A DNA stretch of 64,000 bases, from assembly GCA_025766275.1 (NCBI GenBank), contig JAFKAC010000003.1, positions 1,178,001 through 1,242,000 of the forward strand, written 5' to 3'. Position numbers and translations under genes: made by a program. Shown here piece after piece: positions 1 through 11,982 of this stretch. Every line of letters begins with the position of its first letter. Position 1 is the first letter of the stretch. Source of the DNA: Lactarius indigo. Lineage: Eukaryota; Basidiomycota; Agaricomycetes; Russulales; Russulaceae. The notes under the pieces were generated by a model, which did no database searches, was not told where the DNA came from, and was given only the letters and a program-made list of their open reading frames with translations.

Positions 1-481
1 CCTGTAATCTACCGAGACGACCACGCATTCGGCACCTGAAGGGTTTATTAGTATTGACGAACTATTGGAAATAATAGCGGCATCCCTTACCCTTGCACAT
101 ATTCGTGCAGAAAGCATTTTCTGAATTGATGTTACCGAGCGTCCACCCACCTAGGGTGAGCAATATAAGATCAATTCGTACCGCCAGAAGGACGTAAAGA
201 ACAACTCGCCGCCATGAAAGAATATAAACACGGGCCATCCTCTCTGGGGCCTAGGACCTTCGGGAGTGAATACGCGGACCTTGCATCTGCTGAGTTGATG
301 GTCTTCCACCCTCCCAACCGGAAGGGGTGCCGAAGAGCCAGGGACGTGAGGCATGTTAGCGGATTGCGGGGTCCCAGGGTAATTCGTGTACCTGGGGGAG
401 ATTGACTATGTGTTCGTTGTGAAAAGCAGCATACTCGGGGTCAAGACGAAGAATGATAGAGGGGTGCAGGGTATTTGACAT
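1..481 (-). CDS. alpha/beta hydrolase (esterase-like), 5' part only, runs off window
   Basis: This is the N-terminal part of an alpha/beta hydrolase-fold-3 type esterase. Three exons are visible: 206-481, 91-150 and 1-35, the last cut by the window edge. The start ATG is at 479-481. The protein reads FTPEG...WPVFIFFHGG, then GWTLGN, then CVVVSVDYR. These are the oxyanion-hole HGG(G) segment and the following beta strand of this family; the nucleophile elbow lies beyond the edge. One extra base (A at 358; T on the coding strand) makes an in-frame stop between PAIR and NMPHVPG. The junction after HGG also does not fit the frame exactly. The gene is divergent from the D-serine dehydratase gene, with 281 bases between starts. 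The family is fairly sure; the substrate is unknown. Confidence 0.6.
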
Positions 482-762
482 CGCTATCGTGGAACTGAGG
501 GGCGACCGAGGCGGAAAGGCGGTTCAAATAAGTTCAGAGCGAGGGGGGGCGGGCCTGTTCGCAGCGAGCGCGGGCCGACGGGGAAGTGTTCCGACAGTGC
601 CGTCCCGAGCCCCGATAAGAGTCATCTGGACAAGATCTAGGACAAGGTCGGACCGAACTGCTCAGGAACAGGAAAGAGAAAAGAGAAAAGAAAAGGACAA
701 GATGATTCTAATAAGAAGGTTGATTCAAGGCAATCGTGTGGTTGTGTAACGCCCCCTCGAAT

Positions 763-2306
763 ATGTCGACGCCCCCATCACAGACCAGAACGCCCTTCCA
801 TTTGGTCAGCCGTTCACAAAGGTCGGCCCTGGTCGCCGAATTCGCTGGGAAACATCTGCGGGAGCTGAGGACCCCCGCGCTTGTGATAGACCGCGCCACC
901 TTCGCGAAGAATTGCGCCATGATGCACGCTAACGCAGCGGGGTACGGAGCAGAATTCAGAGCTCACCTCAAGACGCACAAGGTAAAACAACTCTCCCGGG
1001 TGCGTTTGGGCGTAAATCATAATCACGTCGCTTGCAGACTGCCGAGGGAACGAGGCTCCAACTTGTATCCAATTCGGCCACAAGCCATGCCGTTGTGGTG
1101 TCAACGGTGATGGAAGCTTGGGAAGTGGTAAATTCTGGACTCGTCGCCGAGGGCGTAGTAAAAGACGTGCGCGATGATAATAAAAATCCAGTGCCTGACC
1201 TAATGACAGGACAGATCTTATACGGGCTACCCGTAGCAGTCAATAAGGTTGCTGACCTGTCGGATCTATGGGACGAAGCGGCGAAGTACGGGGCAATTGT
1301 TCGTCTCCTAGTGGATCACCCGAGACAGATAGAGGCGTTAAACGGCTTCGAAAACACGAGACTTATTAAGAGGCAGTGGTCCGTGTTTATGAAAATAGAT
1401 GGGGAACAAAAGTGAGTGGATTGTTTGATTACCGTTACAAGATAAGGAGGGATATCACTGCGGTCTATACAGGCGAGCAGGGGTTGCGCCGGGCTCCGCA
1501 GCCTTTGAAACCTTGTTGGAAACCATTCAGGGGACCTCGACGATTTCCCTCTATGGCTTCTACTGCCACGCCGGAGATTCGTACGGGTCAACGTCACCGT
1601 CTCAGGCATCATCATTCCTCTCTGCAGAAGTTGAAATTGTCAATCAAGCTGCAAAGATGGCCTCAGATCGGATACTCGGTTGGTCCGGCGGCAGAGTCGA
1701 GCGCCCTCAGTTTGTGTTGTCCATTGGGTCGACTCCAACGGCACATAGCGCATCTGCTGAGACGAGAGCACAGCTGCAGTCGGTGCTTTACGGCACGTTG
1801 GAACTCCATGCAGGTAAACGTGCCGTCACTGATAGCCTGAGGGGACGAAAAACGTTGACGCGCCTTTGCCATTAGGCAATTACGCTATGTTGGACTTGCA
1901 ACAGCTGAACACGGGGCTCATTGACCGCGAGAGCATAGCTCAGAGAGTACTCGCAACCGTCATCTCGTACTATCCAGGACGCGGAGTGGACGGCACCGAT
2001 GAGGCGCTGTGCGACGCAGGCGGCATCGCCATGAGCAAGGATACAGGGCCTATAAGGGGCTATGGAGAGGTCATTGACAAACCATGGAGGCTCGGCAGGA
2101 TATCCCAAGAACATGGCGTTCTAACGTACACGTCGGACACTGGCACGAGCGGGCCTGCAGGGTTAGAGGTGGGGAGTACGGTGGAGATTATCGGACAGCA
2201 CGCGTGCCTCATAGCTGCGGCGCACCCTTGGTACTATATCACAGACTCGAGCACAGGAGACAGCGAGAAAGTTGTAGATATTTGGGTGCCTTGGAAGGGT
2301 TGGTAG
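763..2306 (+). CDS. DSD1: D-serine dehydratase (PLP fold-type III)
   Basis: Converts D-serine to pyruvate and ammonia, using PLP and zinc. There are four exons: 763-981, 1038-1411, 1473-1813 and 1876-2306, giving about 454 aa, the usual length for fungal DSD1. The N-terminal alanine-racemase-like domain carries LRTPALVIDR and the lysine motif HLKTHK near residue 73. The middle holds GFYCHAGDSY. The C-terminal beta domain has the zinc ligands His420 and Cys422 in GQHACL, followed by AHPWYY and the family's usual WVPWKGW end. ATG 763 was chosen over upstream non-ATG codons in the same frame because the protein aligns from there. All junctions are GT-AG and in frame. A D-threonine aldolase is the only near alternative, but the His-x-Cys pair and C-terminus favour D-serine dehydratase. 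Confidence 0.9.
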
Positions 2307-2416
2307 CGTGGGTAATAAGCAGGGAATTGCGGGCCGGGGAGGATTCCCACAGATCGACCACATCGGGGTTGACCAAAGCACGGTTCAGCTGGCTTGCGAA
2401 GGTCACGACTGGCCAT

Positions 2417-3524
2417 ATGGACGATTTCTCTGCAGAAGCTACAGAGCTTGTCGAGACTTACGGTCGGTTTCTGTTCTCTTCCTCGGCTTTTTGCTCAAGT
2501 CTTATCTTAGACTTCCTCATGAAGTACATCATAATTGGTTCGTCTGCAATCATCCGCCTATCTACTCCCTTACGTTCTGAAGTTGCTCATAGGCGAAGCG
2601 GGGAGCGGAAAGTCATGCTTACTCCACCACTTTACTCACAACTCCTGTACGCGTTTCATACCTCGTAACGTGAATGGCCTATCTATCCCTTTGTCTAGTC
2701 AAGTCCCATTCCCAACACACGATCGGCGTCGAGTTCTCGAGTCGCACTGTCAAATTAGGAGAGAAACGAATAAAGCTGCAGGTACGCCAACATCCTCCGC
2801 TTCACTAGATGATTTGTTTCCTCACCTCCGATCAGCTGTGGGACACCGCCGGGCAAGAAAGATTCCGGTCCGTGGGAGACAATGCCACGGTCTGAGATTC
2901 GTCATCGTTGTGACCCTTTGTCCTTCTAGATCCGTGACTCGCAGCTATTACCGTGGGGCCGCTGGGGCATTGCTGGTTTATGACATAACGAAGTATGGCC
3001 CATTCATTCTCCCCGTGCGAGATGACGCTCTGAACGATGCACGCTTTGCAGTCGGGACTCTTTTTTGAACTTGTCGAGATGGTTAGCAGACGCGAGGGCG
3101 CTGGCAAGCCCACATCTTGTTGTCGTTCTAGTCGGAAATAAGTCGGATAGAGATGAGGACCGGGAGGTGGAATGGGAGGAGGCAAGCAGATGGGCGGCGG
3201 AGCACAGTACGTTATACTCTGATGGCTGTCGAGGTTTCACTGACGATGACAGATGTCCATTTTCTCGAAACGTCCTCATTGACCGGCGATAACGTGGAGG
3301 CGCCATTCCTCCTCGCAGCTCGGTCCATTTTGTTGTCAATAGAATCGGGAGCACTAGATCCAGAGAAGGCGGGAAGCGGTGTGAGTTACGGCGATCGTGC
3401 CCTTCAGCGTGTCAGTAGTTCCAGTCGACTCAGCTTTGGAAGCCTGAGCGGAGGGCGTCGGCGGAGCCCTGGAAAGCTCAGGTTGAAGGACTTGATGCCA
3501 GGAGCGGGGCGACGATGTTGCTAG
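2417..3524 (+). CDS. Rab4-type small GTPase
   Basis: A Rab GTPase of the Rab4 group, expected on early endosomes in recycling traffic. There are eight exons: 2417-2462, 2511-2537, 2593-2646, 2699-2781, 2836-2867, 2930-2992, 3052-3206 and 3253-3524, giving about 243 aa. Joined, they read YDFLMKYIIIG then EAGSGKSCLLHHF (G1), HTIGVEFSSRTVKLG, WDTAGQERFRSVTRSYYRG (G3 and switch II), GNKSD (G4) and ETSSLTGDNVE (G5). The end is GAGRRCC, a double cysteine for geranylgeranylation. Start ATG 2417 follows from splicing back through the 27-base exon 2. LDPEKAGSGVSYGDRAL near the C-terminus is typical of Rab4 rather than Rab2 or Rab14. The gene lies 110 bases after the DSD1 stop on the same strand. No frame problems. 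Confidence 0.9.
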
Positions 3525-4281
3525 TGCGTCTATGACTGTAGACATTCGCTCTGGTATGTGCTGATCGACTTCTCTCATTCCTCCTAGTTGATTGTCTTTG
3601 AAGGGGACGGCATGACCATCATCCATGATCCCACGACTTACATGCGCATCACTGTCCGTCTGTCTTCCAATACATCAATATCGGACCCAGTCCTTACTCA
3701 TACCCCCTCCGTCATGTCATAATGACCTATACCATCACTTACCTCTATCTCACGCCAATGTATGACGGACTTCATTTGCCCATTTGTTACTAGTTAGTTT
3801 CTCACGTAGTCCTACGATATAGAGAGTAATTGTACCTGCATGGTCGTGTCCACGATGGAGTGGCTCTCCGGTCGGAAGAATGACTTTGGATGGGGAACTG
3901 GCTTATTTGGCACCACGCGTAACAAAGCTTCCGTCCGCTCGAATTGGAAGAGAGCAGATGGTCTTCCGGTCACACCCAACCGACCACAGCGCGCCTACTC
4001 TCATCTCGGCTTCTCAGGTATCCTTTCTGGGCCATAATCTTCTGACGATGACTGGTCGCACTACTTACGAATCGGAGACGTCATGTGGGAATGACCATGC
4101 GAATGCTGAGAATTTGGCAATGCCGTCGTTTCACTTCCTTCTTCCCGAGGCCGACACGTTCGCATGCCCGCATTATATGCTCCCAGCAACGAAATGAACT
4201 TCCCTCGAGTCTTTCCCATCCTTCCTAGGGGAGCGATCTCCCAACTGCGACGTGTGCCAAGGGTGACAGTATCCCAGTGCC
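3525..4281. other. intergenic, no gene seen
   Basis: This is the 3' flank of the Rab gene and the presumed promoter of the mucin-like gene. Open frames here, the longest about 105 codons, match no family I recognise and have no convincing splice structure. Confidence 0.6.
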
Positions 4282-6781
4282 ATGCCAGTGAACGCGGCTG
4301 CGACAACGTCTGCTAGCGGACCAGGTGAGCTGCATTGCACTATAATGTACACACTAATCTCATTCTGTGGAAGGGCCCCTCGCTATTCCGATTAGTGAGG
4401 GAAATACGTCCACTCCAGCCTTGAATTCCACCTCGTGTTACGTCGTCAACGCCAACGGGACTGTCTCTACCAACTCGACTTTATCTCTACCTGGTGTTCC
4501 CAGACCTAGTTTGTCTACTCCATCAGCTTGGTCTGGCCAGACAAATGCGACAAATGCGACGACTATTTGGTTCAATTCTTCGGTGTTTTGTGTTCAGTAT
4601 CCAGCTACACAAACGGGCACACCCTCCATTAGTCTGACTCCAACGAGTAGTCCTTCTCCCGGAGTGGGCCACCATGCATTGAATACATCGGAGACAAGGC
4701 TTACCAAAACGTCTATGGTATCAACGACATCGTCACTGCATCCTATCTCCCCCAAGTCGTCTGGGGTAACAGTGACCTCATCTACCCGTGTCGTGCCAGT
4801 AACCCCTTCAAGCCGTTCGTCAAGCCCACCTGCAACTCCAGAATGCTCCCCTCCTACTCATACGAAGTCAGCATCGTCTTCCGCTTCGTCGAGGACCTCG
4901 ACAAGGTCCACGGTTGTAGAACCCAATCCGCCCCCGCCCCCTCCGGCCCATACAACGACACGGCCCTCTCCCACGGCCACAGGAGCTCCAAAATCACCCA
5001 ACTACTGTTTCCCCTGTTAGGCCTGCAGTACCTAGCAGTGCTTCTGCCACAGGACCAAAGAAATCATCGCCTGTCTGGCCCTCTGAATCTTCTCCCACAG
5101 CCTCGGGGGCTCCAGAATTACCCAACACCGTTTTCCCATCGCCTGTCTTTCCCACTGAATCCTTCCCGACAGCCCCAGGGGCTCCAGAATTACCCGACAC
5201 GATTTCTCCTGTTTTGCCCGCAGTGCCAAGCAGTGCTTCCGTCGCAGCGACACCAGTCATCTGTCGCCCCATTTCCACCAGCTTCTGTGACAGGGCTCCC
5301 GACAGGATTACCTACAGGGCTGGGCACCTCCAGAAAACCACAGAGTACGCATTCGACGATTACAAGCACGGTCACAGAGACCCCACAGACGACTTTCTCG
5401 ACGCCCGTCTCCATAACCGAAACGACTGACGGCCATGTAACCATAACGGCGCCTCCATTAATCACCACCACGGGACTCTCTTCGTTATCAGACGGGACGG
5501 TGGTCACCGTGACGCATGTGATTGCTAATCCGCCGCAGCAAGCCAATTCTGGTTCTTCCAGAGATACGTAAGTTATATGCACCTTTCACCATGGCAAGCC
5601 CGTTGATTAGTATGTCATATCTAGATTTTTTGGCAATCACGCTGCCGTTATCGGTGTCTTTCTGGCGACTGGCTTCATCTTCGCTGGCCTGGTATTGCTG
5701 CTTTTCTGCTGCTTTCGCCGTCGACGGCGAAGGCGAGCCCAGCGCCGTGGCTCCCGGCTTCCGGAAATATCCCACCCTCGAGCAATTCAGAATCCCTTCG
5801 CCGATGTCACGGGGAACCCCACAGTGCGTGAGCGAGCCAGCCCCAACGTCCGTTGGCACGGATTTATGCAACCACGTGGTCCGGCCAGCACGACTCATAG
5901 CTCGATCAGCTCCCCACTCAATCGCAGCGAAGAGAACTTGCCGGACAGCACACAAGTGGTGCCCCTGTTCCACCACCACCGGTACAACGTGCAGCAAGTA
6001 GGTCGTCGTATCGCATCCCCGTCCCGTATGCAGATATAGTAAGTGCGCACGGCAACGAAAATCGGCGATCCACTGGCGCGCCCAGCGAGTACATTCAAAC
6101 CCAGCCTTCAGACGTGCCACCTCGTCTCCCCATGCGCTCGCCTCTGAGGTTGCTAGCTGCTCAGAACATGGCAAAGATTCCACCAGGGAACGCCCTGAAT
6201 CTGTCGCTGTCCCGGGCGTCTACACCGTCGGTCTATCCTCCCTCACTGCATCGCCCAGGACGTGGACGCGGACGCGGACCCACTCTACCAAGAGAAGGAG
6301 GCCGTTGCGAACGTACCACCATCATCGCTTAAAAGAGAACCCTCTGGTTGGTTGACGAGAGGTACTTTCGCTATGGCACGAAATCCGGCCAAGGACGCAA
6401 GACGGATAGAAACAACGCAGAATCCCATCAAACCAGCCCCGTGGACTCGGACGGTACGCGCTCGTTGTCTGTGAGCGCATCATCGTCTTCGCACTGCGCA
6501 ATACTCGCCTTTGGAGAGCCCAGCTTCGGATACGGGTACAGCGCTCACTTCCATTCAAGACGGGATAGGCCCACAACCGCAAAGTCTCACTGCCACGAAC
6601 ACCCCCTGTGGCGCTGTTCATGCACCAGGTCGAAACCCGCAAGTCTGGTGCGCGATTGCGCAGGCTCCTTGAAACCGACGCCCGCATCGCTTTTGATCCT
6701 TGTAGGTCAAGTCCACGCAGCGCGCCCAGACCTACAAATGGAGGGAGTCCTGTACACTTTTTTGTGCGATCCATAGTGTAG
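4282..6781 (+). pseudogene. mucin-like single-pass membrane protein, frame broken many times
   Basis: A Ser/Thr/Pro-rich extracellular stalk, one membrane helix and an Arg-rich start to a cytoplasmic tail: the layout of basidiomycete surface proteins of unknown role. Exon 1 (4282-4324) splices in frame to 4374. The text then changes frame near 5005 and near 5263. A GAPxLPxT...SSAS repeat lies at about 4978-5240; its first copy is one base longer than the third. An intron near 5571 leads to FFGNHAAVIGVF, a hydrophobic helix and FCCFRRRRRRR. The tail changes frame again near 5950, 6240, 6340 and 6600 and may end at TAG 6779-6781. The gene at 17060 is a paralogue. Either this is a decaying pseudogene or the assembly carries single-base errors; 'pseudogene' is provisional. 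No clear signal peptide was found. Confidence 0.55.
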
Positions 6782-6980
6782 GATAACGTCACTAGTATAG
6801 CACATTGGACAACTATCAGCCCACCACATGCCGCTCGACGACAGCTCGAGATCGGTCCTTCATTGTTCCTTGTACCGGATATACACACACGGACATTTTG
6901 TATGAACCCCTATGTACTTTCCCTATCATCACGCCTTTACTTCTTGGTGGTAACAGCGCTGTTGACGCGCTCGCTATCGG

Positions 6981-8088
6981 TCAGGAAGCCATAGCTCTGA
7001 GGTGCAAACTGAGGGTCTCGTCATCGCCAAGTGCCACCAAAGGCGTAGGTTCACTCACGCTGCCAGCATTGTATACGACGTTCTCGAGACCGCCAGCGGG
7101 AGAAGTCGTGGCGGTGGTGTCAGTGACGAGAATGACGTCGTATCCCCGGAAGTAGGCATCCACCATGGTCCCGAGAACGCACTGTGGGGATGTATGTTAA
7201 AAGCGGTGTGTGCCACTGCATCGCAACGGGGCAATGCTAAGCACTCAAACCTGATCTGCGTTCACGCCGGCAAATAGCAGCGTGGTGATCCCATTCTCCT
7301 TCAAATACGAATCTAAATCCGTCCGATCCTCCCAGAGGGCGCTCATCCTGTGACATTCGTAAGAACCTTTCCTCGATCAGCGGGTCAGTGGATGGGACCC
7401 ACCTATTCTTGTGTATCCATACATCGGTGCCTGCCGTCTTTCCCTGGACGTACAGTTCCTGCAGTGGGTCGTACAGTTCTGCGTTGGCCTCTCCGCGCAT
7501 AAGTAGTCTGCCCCACTCCCTGCCCATCTCAGAGCCGAACCCCCCGCCTCCGCCCTTGGTGAATCCACGCACGAGCGCAGGCGGGAGCGTCGCGAGCTCA
7601 GCGTCCGTCAGTCCCCAATTCCTACGAAGGGATGAGACGTGCGGAAGTGCGGCACGCTTTGACTTACGTCCAGAGGATCTTCACGCCGTGTGCACGCAAA
7701 GAGGTGACGGTGCGCGTGAGCGGGCCCACGCAGGCGAGGCCCGTCGGGTGGTCCCGAATGTCCGGGTGGAGAAAGTAGCTTTTTTTTTTTTCGTTCAGAA
7801 ATCAGTTATTTGTCCTGCTCCTGACGGGGAAAACAAGTACTTTTGCATGTCGATGACGACATAGGCGGATGTGGCTGCGTTGATCCTCACGGACCGATGC
7901 AGTCCCTGGCCATCAACGGCGACGTCGAGCTGGCCCAAAGAGAGCGGCGGGGGGTCTGTAATCGTCGTCCCATCGGTGGGGAGGTGAGCGGTGCGCGTGA
8001 GGTCTACGAGCCCAGAGGGGTATTCTACCCAGAACGACGAGGCGTTTCCATACTCGGTCGGGGTGTCGACCGGCGGACGAGTGGTCAT
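6981..8088 (-). CDS. isochorismatase-family cysteine hydrolase
   Basis: A cysteine hydrolase of the isochorismatase-like superfamily, whose members cleave C-N or vinyl-ether bonds. Five exons (7841-8088, 7668-7778, 7403-7621, 7251-7347, 6981-7181) give 291 aa with intact frame. The triad is visible: Asp80 in VVIDMQNYF, Lys191 in WIHKNR and Cys226 in NADQCVLGT, followed by the typical TMVDAYFRGYDVILVTD strand. An N-terminal extension of about 75 residues precedes the core and looks like a beta-rich region rather than a targeting peptide. The gene is transcribed away from the mucin-like gene, with which it converges. The substrate (isochorismate, nicotinamide, a biuret-like amide or another) cannot be told from sequence. 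Confidence 0.85.
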
Positions 8089-8551
8089 TTTAAAATCGTT
8101 CAGTAGGATAGGAACAGGTGCGAAGGCGAAGACATTTCAGTCGATCCGAGTCATTGATATACGCACTCTGTGTCTGTGTGGGAACGCTGAACTGCAATGG
8201 TCCAGCGGCGGGAGCAATTCATCGTTGACTTCAGAGACTCAGACTCAATCGGGTGCGCATCAATTGTCATCGTCGTGCCTCTTGTTGTGGCCTTAAATAC
8301 GGGTACTTGCACACCTACAACCAAAGAGACTAGGTCATAAGAATGTTATGTTAAATCCCAGATGTAATGTCGATACGCCGTTGAGCTGAAGGGAGAGGAG
8401 AGACACGGCGGTAGCAAGTCCTTTCCCACACCCACTTTGCGTGTAGGAAAAGGCATGTACTGTATACAGTAGGTTCCGTTATTACACTGGTATATACACT
8501 AAGTTATGGATGCAAACAATCCTCCTCATCAATCACATGAATCTACATGCT
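8089..8551. other. intergenic between two minus-strand genes
   Basis: Promoter of the cysteine hydrolase and 3' flank of the transporter gene. I see no coding signal or RNA gene. Confidence 0.6.
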
Positions 8552-10027
8552 CTATGTTGGTTGCATCATGTCATAGACCAAAATGCCAAATGCTAACACA
8601 ATTCCGCCCGAGCCTAACAAGTTCCAGGGCGTTATTACGTCCACACCTTGCCCAAAAGTGATGTCGGAGAGGAAAACAAGGACAATCGTAAGGAGGTTGC
8701 CCACAGAGACAACAATGGGTCCCCAGATGCCCAACAATATCTAAAAGTGCGAAAGTCGATCAACCAACTTGAATACAGGAATGTGGAGAACTGTCACCAT
8801 CAGTCCTCCGTTGAAGACCAGCCCAGAACCTGCAATACCCGCAATGGAGAGGGTGGTAATCATGTCGGGAGGAAGGCGAAATCGCTCATATCCAGAATAG
8901 TGAAGGACAGGCAGCACGGTCCACAACGAGAAAAAGGTCATTAAGCCGATTCCACAAGTCAGGAAGTTGGCGTGAAGCCCAAAGGGGGGTGGGTACGTCA
9001 AGCCGTCTACTTCTATGCTTCGGCCATTGATCTCATGGGCGGTGCGGTCTTCCGAGTCGGGAAGTGGGTCGTACGCGCCGGCCAACTCGAACTCGGGATC
9101 GGAGGGCAGGGCCGCATAACGTTTATACATGACCTGATAGAGGCCGTAACCCACAGATGCGCAAAGGGTGAGAAGATCTCCGACGAGCGGAGCCTTGGGC
9201 CTAGCGCCACCGGTTGAGACGTTGAGTGCCTTGCGGTGGTCCGTGGAGGGCACGTTGGGGTTCTTTGCATCACCGTACACGACTGCCAAAACGCCGAAAG
9301 TAGCTATAAGCACAGCGAGAATCTTACGGAAATCCCATTTGAGCTTGAAAAGGCGTACGGTAATGATGTAGGCGAAGAACGCATTGGTGTTCCAGATCGC
9401 AGTTACGTCGCTAAGCCTGTTGAAATTCCGGGGGATTGAGTAAAATTTATAAAAAAATAAAAAAAAACGTCGCCACCACGAAGAAGTTCGTACTTACGGG
9501 GACAACGATACGCTGATGAACCAGAGCAATGCGGGTATCGTAACTCCCACCGTCAAGAAGGCGATCAATAGAAGGAAGCGGAAACGAGGAAATGGTGACT
9601 GGAGAAGGGTGTGATGGCTCTGCTCGCCAGGAGCAAAATGCATTTTGATGGCGAGAGACAGTCCTTCAAGGACAGATTCCACGGGGGTGTGTGCTGTGAA
9701 AAGGAGGGATAGTAGATGTAGTGGGAATGTGAACGCAAACGCGGAGTGAACAATGTAACTGCGAGAGATATGCGGTCAGACGGGGAGCAGGGGGGGAACA
9801 GCGGCGAAGACTCACAAGATGAAGAAAGGTTGTCGATACTGAAGGGTACTTTGGACATACTTAAATTATGGAGACATGAGACGGAGGATCCGGGGGTAAA
9901 AGTATGTACGCACTTGAGTGAGCTGGCTCTCGAGGACGAAAGCGACGAGGGTCAAAATGAAAATAATGACGGCCGACTTCCCCCCTAATCGAGGCAAGGC
10001 GAACGAGCGATCAGGTTGTAGAGTCAT
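8552..10027 (-). CDS. drug/metabolite-type transporter, Thi74/YML018C-like
   Basis: A multi-pass membrane transporter of the EamA/DMT (SLC35F-like) group. Five exons (9914-10027, 9816-9859, 9498-9758, 8808-9416, 8552-8741) give about 405 aa with intact frame. Helices are visible at VIIFILTLVAFVLESQL, FLLLIAFLTVGVTIPALLWF, ILAVLIATFGVLAVVYGD, FLTCGIGLMTFFSLWTVL and near the end IVVSVGNLLTIVLVFLSDI. The diagnostic segment is SLSPLSDVTAIWNTNAFFAY, after which a long polar loop precedes the second half. Yeast relatives are vacuolar or thiamine-repressed proteins of uncertain substrate, so no substrate is proposed. The gene is divergent from the mitochondrial bL36 gene. Confidence 0.85.
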
Positions 10028-10806
10028 GTCGGCGGTCGACGAATGGGTTAGCGATGAAAGCGTTCCGCGGATTTATACGAGGCATGGGCGGATCTCTACA
10101 GTTGCCCATTACGGTAATGCGCAAATCGCCGCTCGTAGTTCTGTGTCCTTTTGGCACCCTTTCATCTTACGTGAATACTCCAAGGATACCCCAAGAAGGG
10201 GTCTTGCGAAGTATGGTGAGCTCGATCAAGATTGGGTGATTATCTTCTCAGTGATGCCTCCTATTTACTGTGATACGTGTATACTGCGGGACTTTGAGTT
10301 CACGGGGGCAAGATGACTGACCATTTCATGTTCAGTCGTGTTTCGAGCGTCCTCTTTAATTGGAAGAACCGTCTCTTTGTCCCCAAGTATGTCTTCCTGC
10401 CTACCAGAATGTTCAGACCGAGGACTCGGACGGCTCATTCTGCGTTTTATCACAAGCCGCATGAAAGCTGGGACTAGACAACGTTATACTGCTTCTGCTT
10501 TGTCCTCACCTGGTGGGCTTGGTTCATATACTGCGAAGTACATCGTGTCATTTACCCCATTGACTGGACCTTGCTGGAAGACACCCTCACGGACCAGGGC
10601 CGGCCATACTTAGCCATACATAATACATTTGTTGTGACAGCCTCTGTCGTAGTTATATATAAACAAAAAGTTGCTGTCTTTGGTTTTATTCGAAACACGA
10701 TCTAATGCTGCAGACTGATATAAACCTAAACACAGGAAGTTGTTGTACAGAAAGAATGGTGTTGAGGTGGCAATATCGGAGTACACACAAGTTGGTTCTG
10801 ACCGTC
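10028..10806. other. intergenic, divergent promoter region
   Basis: Lies between the start of the transporter gene (minus) and of mitochondrial bL36 (plus). Short open frames only; nothing recognisable. Confidence 0.6.
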
Positions 10807-11096
10807 ATGCTCAGAGCGTTACTCTCTTCTAGTAGACCTCTCCTCTCAAGGGCAAAGCTTCCTCAACTATCATCAATCCCCCATCTCCACCATGTCACCC
10901 CGCCCACCCCGATATCCCTCAGTAGAGGCATGAAGGTTCGGTCTTCTGTCAAGATCATGTGCGACGGCTGCAACGTAGTGCGGAGGAAAGGTCGTGTGTA
11001 TATTCTTTGCACCAAAAATCCTCGCCACAAACAGGTCAGTGGCTTGTCTTGGATCCTCCAATATACACGCTGACACCTACAAAGCGCCAAGGTTGA
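10807..11096 (+). CDS. RTC6: mitochondrial large-subunit ribosomal protein bL36m
   Basis: Two exons (10807-11034 and 11085-11096) give 79 aa. The second exon holds only four codons: RQG and the stop. The first 39 or so residues are basic, Ser- and Leu-rich, as expected for a mitochondrial presequence ([15 protein letters not shown]). The mature part starts at [19 protein letters not shown] and continues [21 protein letters not shown]. This is the short zinc-ribbon protein of bacterial and mitochondrial large subunits, with Cys pairs and a final His as metal ligands. The yeast name is RTC6. Start ATG 10807 was preferred over upstream in-frame non-ATG codons because the presequence begins there. 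The gene converges with the SGT1-like gene at 11224. Confidence 0.9.
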
Positions 11097-11223
11097 CCGT
11101 GGCGATGTCCAAGTATGCCGCATATAGCACGCCAACGTACTCCCTATCAATGCTATCTTCGTTCATACCTAGGTACATTGTTGAAAAGCCTTTCTACACA
11201 ATACACAGCAAAATCCCACTCTT

Positions 11224-11982
11224 TCACTGTTCCCACTTCCTTGCCTCGCTACCCGATGGTGGCTTAATCGATACTGGTCCTTTCGAGACCTCGTCCCAAT
11301 TCGTGCTGAGTGATGTACCACCGCTCTCTTGGAAACTTTTCATCATCGCCTTTTTCGTGTTATCGTCGGCATTGGCGAAGAGATTCTGGAAAAACTCGTT
11401 GAGCGTGCTGTCCCCGCTCACGTTGGGGTCTTCTGCGCTAGTTTTCGCCTTTTCTGACTCGAGAATCGTCTGGGTGACATTGTCCCAGTTCTTACGCGCC
11501 TGGGGAAGGGTCGTCCCGGCTTTCGTGGCCGGAGCAGAGACGCGAGCAGAGTTGGCGAGTGCTATGAGGGGAATGTAAATGGCAAGGAGAACGATGGTCG
11601 AGTGAGACGTACGATCGGGGGTATCCCCTATGAGACCACCCCAGCGTCCTTGGGCGGCCTTCACGAGTCGCAGTTCGACTTTGACTTTCCCAACGACGAA
11701 GCTCGATTGTTCAGGGTCAATTTGACCTTTCAGCGGATGAACATGCAAACTTTTGTCGCCGTTCTCGTACAGTACCTAAAAGAAAGGGTCAACACCCCCC
11801 ATCCGGGACGTAGAATGACGCACACTACGCGGCTCGAACTTCACATTGACCTGGGCGGGGTCAGCACCGCGATCAAAGACGGTGAGGATGAGCTTCTCGT
11901 CCGTCTCATAAAACTCGTGTCTAGGAATAAGCGGGGAATCACGAATGGGGAGTCGACGGATTTACCTGATGGTGGTGGCCAT
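11224..11982 (-). CDS. SGT1-like CS/SGS-domain co-chaperone
   Basis: Four exons (11966-11982, 11824-11920, 11613-11775, 11224-11561) give about 204 aa. The first half is a CS (p23-like) domain: HEFYETDEKLILTVFDRG through VNVKFEPRSV, YENGDKSLHVHPLKGQIDP and KVKVELRLVKAAQGRWGGL. The second half carries the SGS signature DDNTKKAMMKSFQESGGTSL followed by STNWDEV. Proteins of this kind bridge Hsp90 and SCF/kinetochore clients. The N-terminal TPR domain of yeast or plant SGT1 is absent: the first exon is only 17 bases and begins at the CS domain. CS-SGS proteins without TPR are also known (CacyBP-like), so orthology to yeast SGT1 is not certain. Its start is 64 bases from the divergent GST-like gene. 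Confidence 0.85.
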
